Shown one piece after another: positions 61,445-64,000 of a stretch of 64,000 nt of DNA. Position 1 is the stretch's first letter; each line of letters starts with the position of its first letter. Both the position numbers and the translations under genes were made by a program. The stretch comes from Desulfopila sp. IMCC35008. Lineage in GTDB: Bacteria; Desulfobacterota; Desulfobulbia; Desulfobulbales; Desulfocapsaceae. The stretch lies in NCBI RefSeq assembly GCF_010646885.2, contig NZ_CP050700.1, forward strand, positions 4,428,501 through 4,492,500. The letters run 5' to 3'. The notes under the pieces are model-generated. The model saw only the letters and a program-made list of their open reading frames with translations. It searched no databases and had not been told where the DNA came from.

Positions 61445-63682
61445 CTATCGAGTCAGCATCCGGTATATCTGCGCCATTTTTGCGGGAAGGCTCTCGATCC
61501 GGTTGATAAACATATAATTCCCGGTACCATACATATGCTCCAGATAATCGTGGGCCTGCTTATCGATCGTAATGCAAAATGGGCTGACCCCTTTCCCCCG
61601 TGCCTCAAGCAGCGCCTTCCTGGTGTCCTCTATTGCATATTCTCCGTTATAACCATCATAATCCTCAGGCTTCCCATCTGATAAGCTAATGAGCAGACGG
61701 GTTTTGGTATCTGACTTTTCCAGGAGGGAAGTAAGATGCCGGATGGCCGGTGCCATCCGGGTGTAATCTTTCGGGCCAATTGCCGAAATTCTCTCTCGCA
61801 CTGCTTCATCGTACGGCTCGCCGACTTCTTTTATATGATACATTTTGCATCGTGAGCGCTTCATTCCCGAAAAGCCGTATATTCCATAGCTGTCACCGAC
61901 CTTTTCCATGGCCTCACAGAGCAAAACCAGCGATTCCTTGATGAAGGTGCTGATCCAGCCCGAGGTTGAGTTTGACATATCGATCAGGAACAGCGTCGTT
62001 ATGGAACGGTCATCCCGTAAAAGTCTTATAAACAATCTTTCACTGACCGTCTTCCCGGCAACCTGGTCACCGATCGCATCGGTTATGGCATCCAGATCCA
62101 GGTCATCACCGTCGCGTTGTCGGCGCACGAACCTGTGAGTGGTCTGCATCAGCTCAAACTGGGCACGTAATCTCTTACGCAACCCCCCATATTTTTGTAA
62201 TGTCCTCGGGATAAAATTACTTTTCGTGACAGGCAGTTCCTCTTCAATAATAGTACACCAATCCCGCCGATAACCACGTCTCCGGCAGTCCCACTCGTCG
62301 TAGATATACTGACCGTTACCGGCCTGTTGCATACTGTCGTTGCCTGTGAGCATAGGTCCTTCAGCTGTTAGACCCTGCCCAGCAAGGCCGGCAGCAGCCT
62401 GGATATACCCTGTAGGAATGGCTCCCATATCAGTGGAGATTTGTGCCGCGAGACGGACGAGCTCATCAGGGACCGTCACGTTCGCATTGTCTATTTGCAG
62501 TGTCTTTTTGCCACCTTGACTAAGCATCTTCCGGGTAAACTCCGAGAGAATTGCAACCGAGCCTTCAAGCTCCTGCTTCTGGCCTGCCTGGACATTTTCA
62601 GCCAATACACCATCCGGATTGCGCCCTGTCTTCTGTGCGGGTACAAGTCGTGCCAGCATCGTGACAAAGGCCTTCTTCTCCCGTTCCCTGCGTTCACGCA
62701 GTACCATTTCGGCCCGTGACAGGTTTAATGCTCCCAGGATATACTGCTGCACCTGCGTTAAATTTCCCGCCCCCACACCCAACCGCTGTTTGATAAAGGC
62801 AAGGCACTCCTCAACATCAAGTCCTGACTCGACAGACACCCCCTCATCATCAAACCAGGGTCTCCCTTCCACTCCCCATACACGGACGAGCAAATGATCG
62901 ATTGAATGACTCTTCGTCGGCAAAGAAGACGGGATACGACCGAATTCAAACTGCGATTGCAGAAGAGGTGAACAACGGTGCCAGAGACCGGGAAGATTTT
63001 CCTGTATATGAAGTGATCCCTTAATGAGCAGATACACTCGTAGAAGCAGTTCGGCATTTTCCGTTTCCTTAACAAGCGTTTTCAATCTTCCTGCAGCAGG
63101 ATCCTGTCCGGAAAAAAGGGCAAATATCCCAAGTTTCGTTATTACCCACTGGTAGGTAACCAAAAACTTATACAACAGCCTGTTCTGATCTTTTGTTGAA
63201 AAGATATCGAGCTGGGAAGGCAGGTATATCGTTTCCGTATCCGTCCAGACCGCAGTGTCCTCGTCAAGTCGTAAAGAGCTTGCAGAGACCCCGCGGATAT
63301 AGTGGGTCATACTCGCATTGACTGAAGCCAGGGCGACCTCTGAACTACTCTCCTGCCGGCAGAGGAAGTTCTTTTGAATATCGGCCATAAAGGTCTCCGC
63401 CTGTCGCAGTCCGCCTTTTTCATAGGTAGCGAGAATCTGGCGGATCCACTCCGGCAGCAATGATGCACCCAGATGATTAATCTGGGCGGATCCATACCTG
63501 AGATAGCCATAACAGAGGCTGTTACTGATAGGCCATATTGCCGGGATATGATTAAGCAGTTGCTGGCAGGAGCGATCAGATAGGGTAGCCAGATACTCGA
63601 CGACCTCCTCCAGCTCCCAATCGTTCGGGTGAGAGGGGGCAACCAGGGAATAAAAAGTATCGGAAATGTCCTGTCGGTCCAT
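61445..63682 (-). CDS. VWA-domain protein of the CbbO/NorD family
   Basis: The 745-residue protein has a long helical N-terminal region and a C-terminal von Willebrand A domain (about 555-740). The metal site is complete: LFLIDMSNSTSGW (DxSxS), the Thr in KDYTRMAPAIRHL, and LISLSDGKPEDYDGYNGEY. The set-up with a CbbQ/NorQ-type ATPase directly upstream on the same strand is that of MoxR-VWA chaperone pairs, which remodel or metallate client enzymes such as Rubisco or NO reductase. No client gene is visible in the window. The start lies about 20 bases after the ATPase stop. Confidence 0.9.
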   Translation of the reverse strand: MDRQDISDTFYSLVAPSHPNDWELEEVVEYLATLSDRSCQQLLNHIPAIWPISNSLCYGYLRYGSAQINHLGASLLPEWIRQILATYEKGGLRQAETFMADIQKNFLCRQESSSEVALASVNASMTHYIRGVSASSLRLDEDTAVWTDTETIYLPSQLDIFSTKDQNRLLYKFLVTYQWVITKLGIFALFSGQDPAAGRLKTLVKETENAELLLRVYLLIKGSLHIQENLPGLWHRCSPLLQSQFEFGRIPSSLPTKSHSIDHLLVRVWGVEGRPWFDDEGVSVESGLDVEECLAFIKQRLGVGAGNLTQVQQYILGALNLSRAEMVLRERREREKKAFVTMLARLVPAQKTGRNPDGVLAENVQAGQKQELEGSVAILSEFTRKMLSQGGKKTLQIDNANVTVPDELVRLAAQISTDMGAIPTGYIQAAAGLAGQGLTAEGPMLTGNDSMQQAGNGQYIYDEWDCRRRGYRRDWCTIIEEELPVTKSNFIPRTLQKYGGLRKRLRAQFELMQTTHRFVRRQRDGDDLDLDAITDAIGDQVAGKTVSERLFIRLLRDDRSITTLFLIDMSNSTSGWISTFIKESLVLLCEAMEKVGDSYGIYGFSGMKRSRCKMYHIKEVGEPYDEAVRERISAIGPKDYTRMAPAIRHLTSLLEKSDTKTRLLISLSDGKPEDYDGYNGEYAIEDTRKALLEARGKGVSPFCITIDKQAHDYLEHMYGTGNYMFINRIESLPAKMAQIYRMLTR

Positions 63683-63702
63683 AGGCCGTTGAGAATAAGG
63701 GG

Positions 63703-64000
63703 CTAAAAGATAGAGAGTATCATCTCATTAAGGGCGGTTAAAAGTTCCGGATCATCAGTGAGGCTTTCGGCAATACCGGCCTTACAGGCAACGGTCTTAT
63801 CAATACCTGTCCCGGTAAGAAGTGCGGCCTGGATAAGCAGCCTGGTGGAGGCACCTTCCGGCAGCCCAGACTCCTTTAACCCCCTTGTCATATGACCGAG
63901 TTGAACCAGCTGTCGGGCAAATGACTCTTCAACTCCTGCCTCCTGCATAACAATCCTTGTTTCAAGGTTTTCTTCCGGGTAATCGAAAGCCAATGAGACA
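63703..64000 (-). CDS. CbbQ/NorQ-type MoxR AAA+ ATPase, partial (C-terminal part)
   Basis: The frame enters from the right edge of the window and ends at 63703. About 98 codons are visible. VSLAFDYPEENLETRIVMQE, FARQLVQLGHMTRGLK and GASTRLLIQAALLTGTGID match the lid and C-terminal region of CbbQ/NorQ ATPases. The Walker motifs lie outside the window. It is the partner of the VWA protein that follows. Confidence 0.85.
   Translation of the reverse strand, partial: VSLAFDYPEENLETRIVMQEAGVEESFARQLVQLGHMTRGLKESGLPEGASTRLLIQAALLTGTGIDKTVACKAGIAESLTDDPELLTALNEMILSIF

Noticed and set aside
1..64000. CRISPR array, tRNA or rRNA genes, prophage
   Set aside because: No regularly spaced direct repeats, no T-arm-like consensus with matching acceptor stem, no rRNA-like stretch and no phage structural genes were found on reading both strands. 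A tRNA scan would be the decisive check.

Overview
The window looks like the chromosome of a Gram-negative, probably anaerobic bacterium. The best inference is a sulfate-reducer-like member of the Desulfobacterota, order Desulfobulbales or a relative. This rests on the mix of families rather than any marker gene: paired DUF1538 membrane proteins with a P-II-like protein, iron-sulfur flavoproteins, an F420-dehydrogenase-beta-type ferredoxin protein, Lol-type lipoproteins, many hybrid sensor kinases with periplasmic binding domains, an Aap-type amino acid importer and a CbbQ/CbbO-type ATPase pair. No rRNA, tRNA or CRISPR array was found.

Layout. 1-5820: the N-terminal part of a small membrane protein, then two large paralogous membrane proteins with TPR repeats and a C39-like protease fold. 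One keeps a Cys-His-Asp triad and the other has lost all three residues. A small protein follows. 5942-8438: an iron-sulfur flavoprotein facing a DUF1538/DUF1538/P-II operon. 8661-15119: a double-SBP diguanylate cyclase, a secreted TPR-like protein, periplasmic MsrAB, and two unknown proteins. 15427-27120: a nucleoside salvage island. The plus-strand genes are tdk, cdd, a methylthioadenosine-type phosphorylase and a chloramphenicol-acetyltransferase-family protein. The converging minus-strand operon carries deoA, deoC, deoB, a BMP-type nucleoside ABC importer and pnp. Together these could import nucleosides, split off the base and break (deoxy)ribose-1-phosphate down to triose phosphate and acetaldehyde.

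27321-29985: an accessory patch with a complete IS630-type element, an AT-rich non-coding stretch, an orphan acidic lipoprotein and a MITE-like repeat. 29975-33838: a surface-glycan-type operon with a YbhN-like membrane protein, two left-handed beta-helix acyltransferases and an FrhB-like ferredoxin protein. 34027-40652: secreted or unknown proteins, a mini-protein with three CCHC zinc knuckles, a decayed sensor gene and a papain/alpha-beta-hydrolase fusion. 40946-48294: a signalling block with an FlhG-HDOD-GAF fusion, an HDOD-GAF histidine kinase, a hybrid kinase and a PilZ protein, suggesting control of polarity or motility through phosphorelay and c-di-GMP. 48516-56606: lipoproteins, a DUF1456 protein, alpha-carbonic anhydrase, a large hybrid kinase, and a MarR regulator with flavin genes and three likely operator sites. 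56720-60901: an aapJQMP amino acid importer. 61445-64000: a VWA protein (CbbO/NorD type) and the C-terminal part of its MoxR-type ATPase.

Three diverged copies of one inverted-repeat element, near 23.8, 29.9 and 61.3 kb, lie between genes of minus-strand transcription units. In one case the element supplies the stop codon of the adjacent gene.
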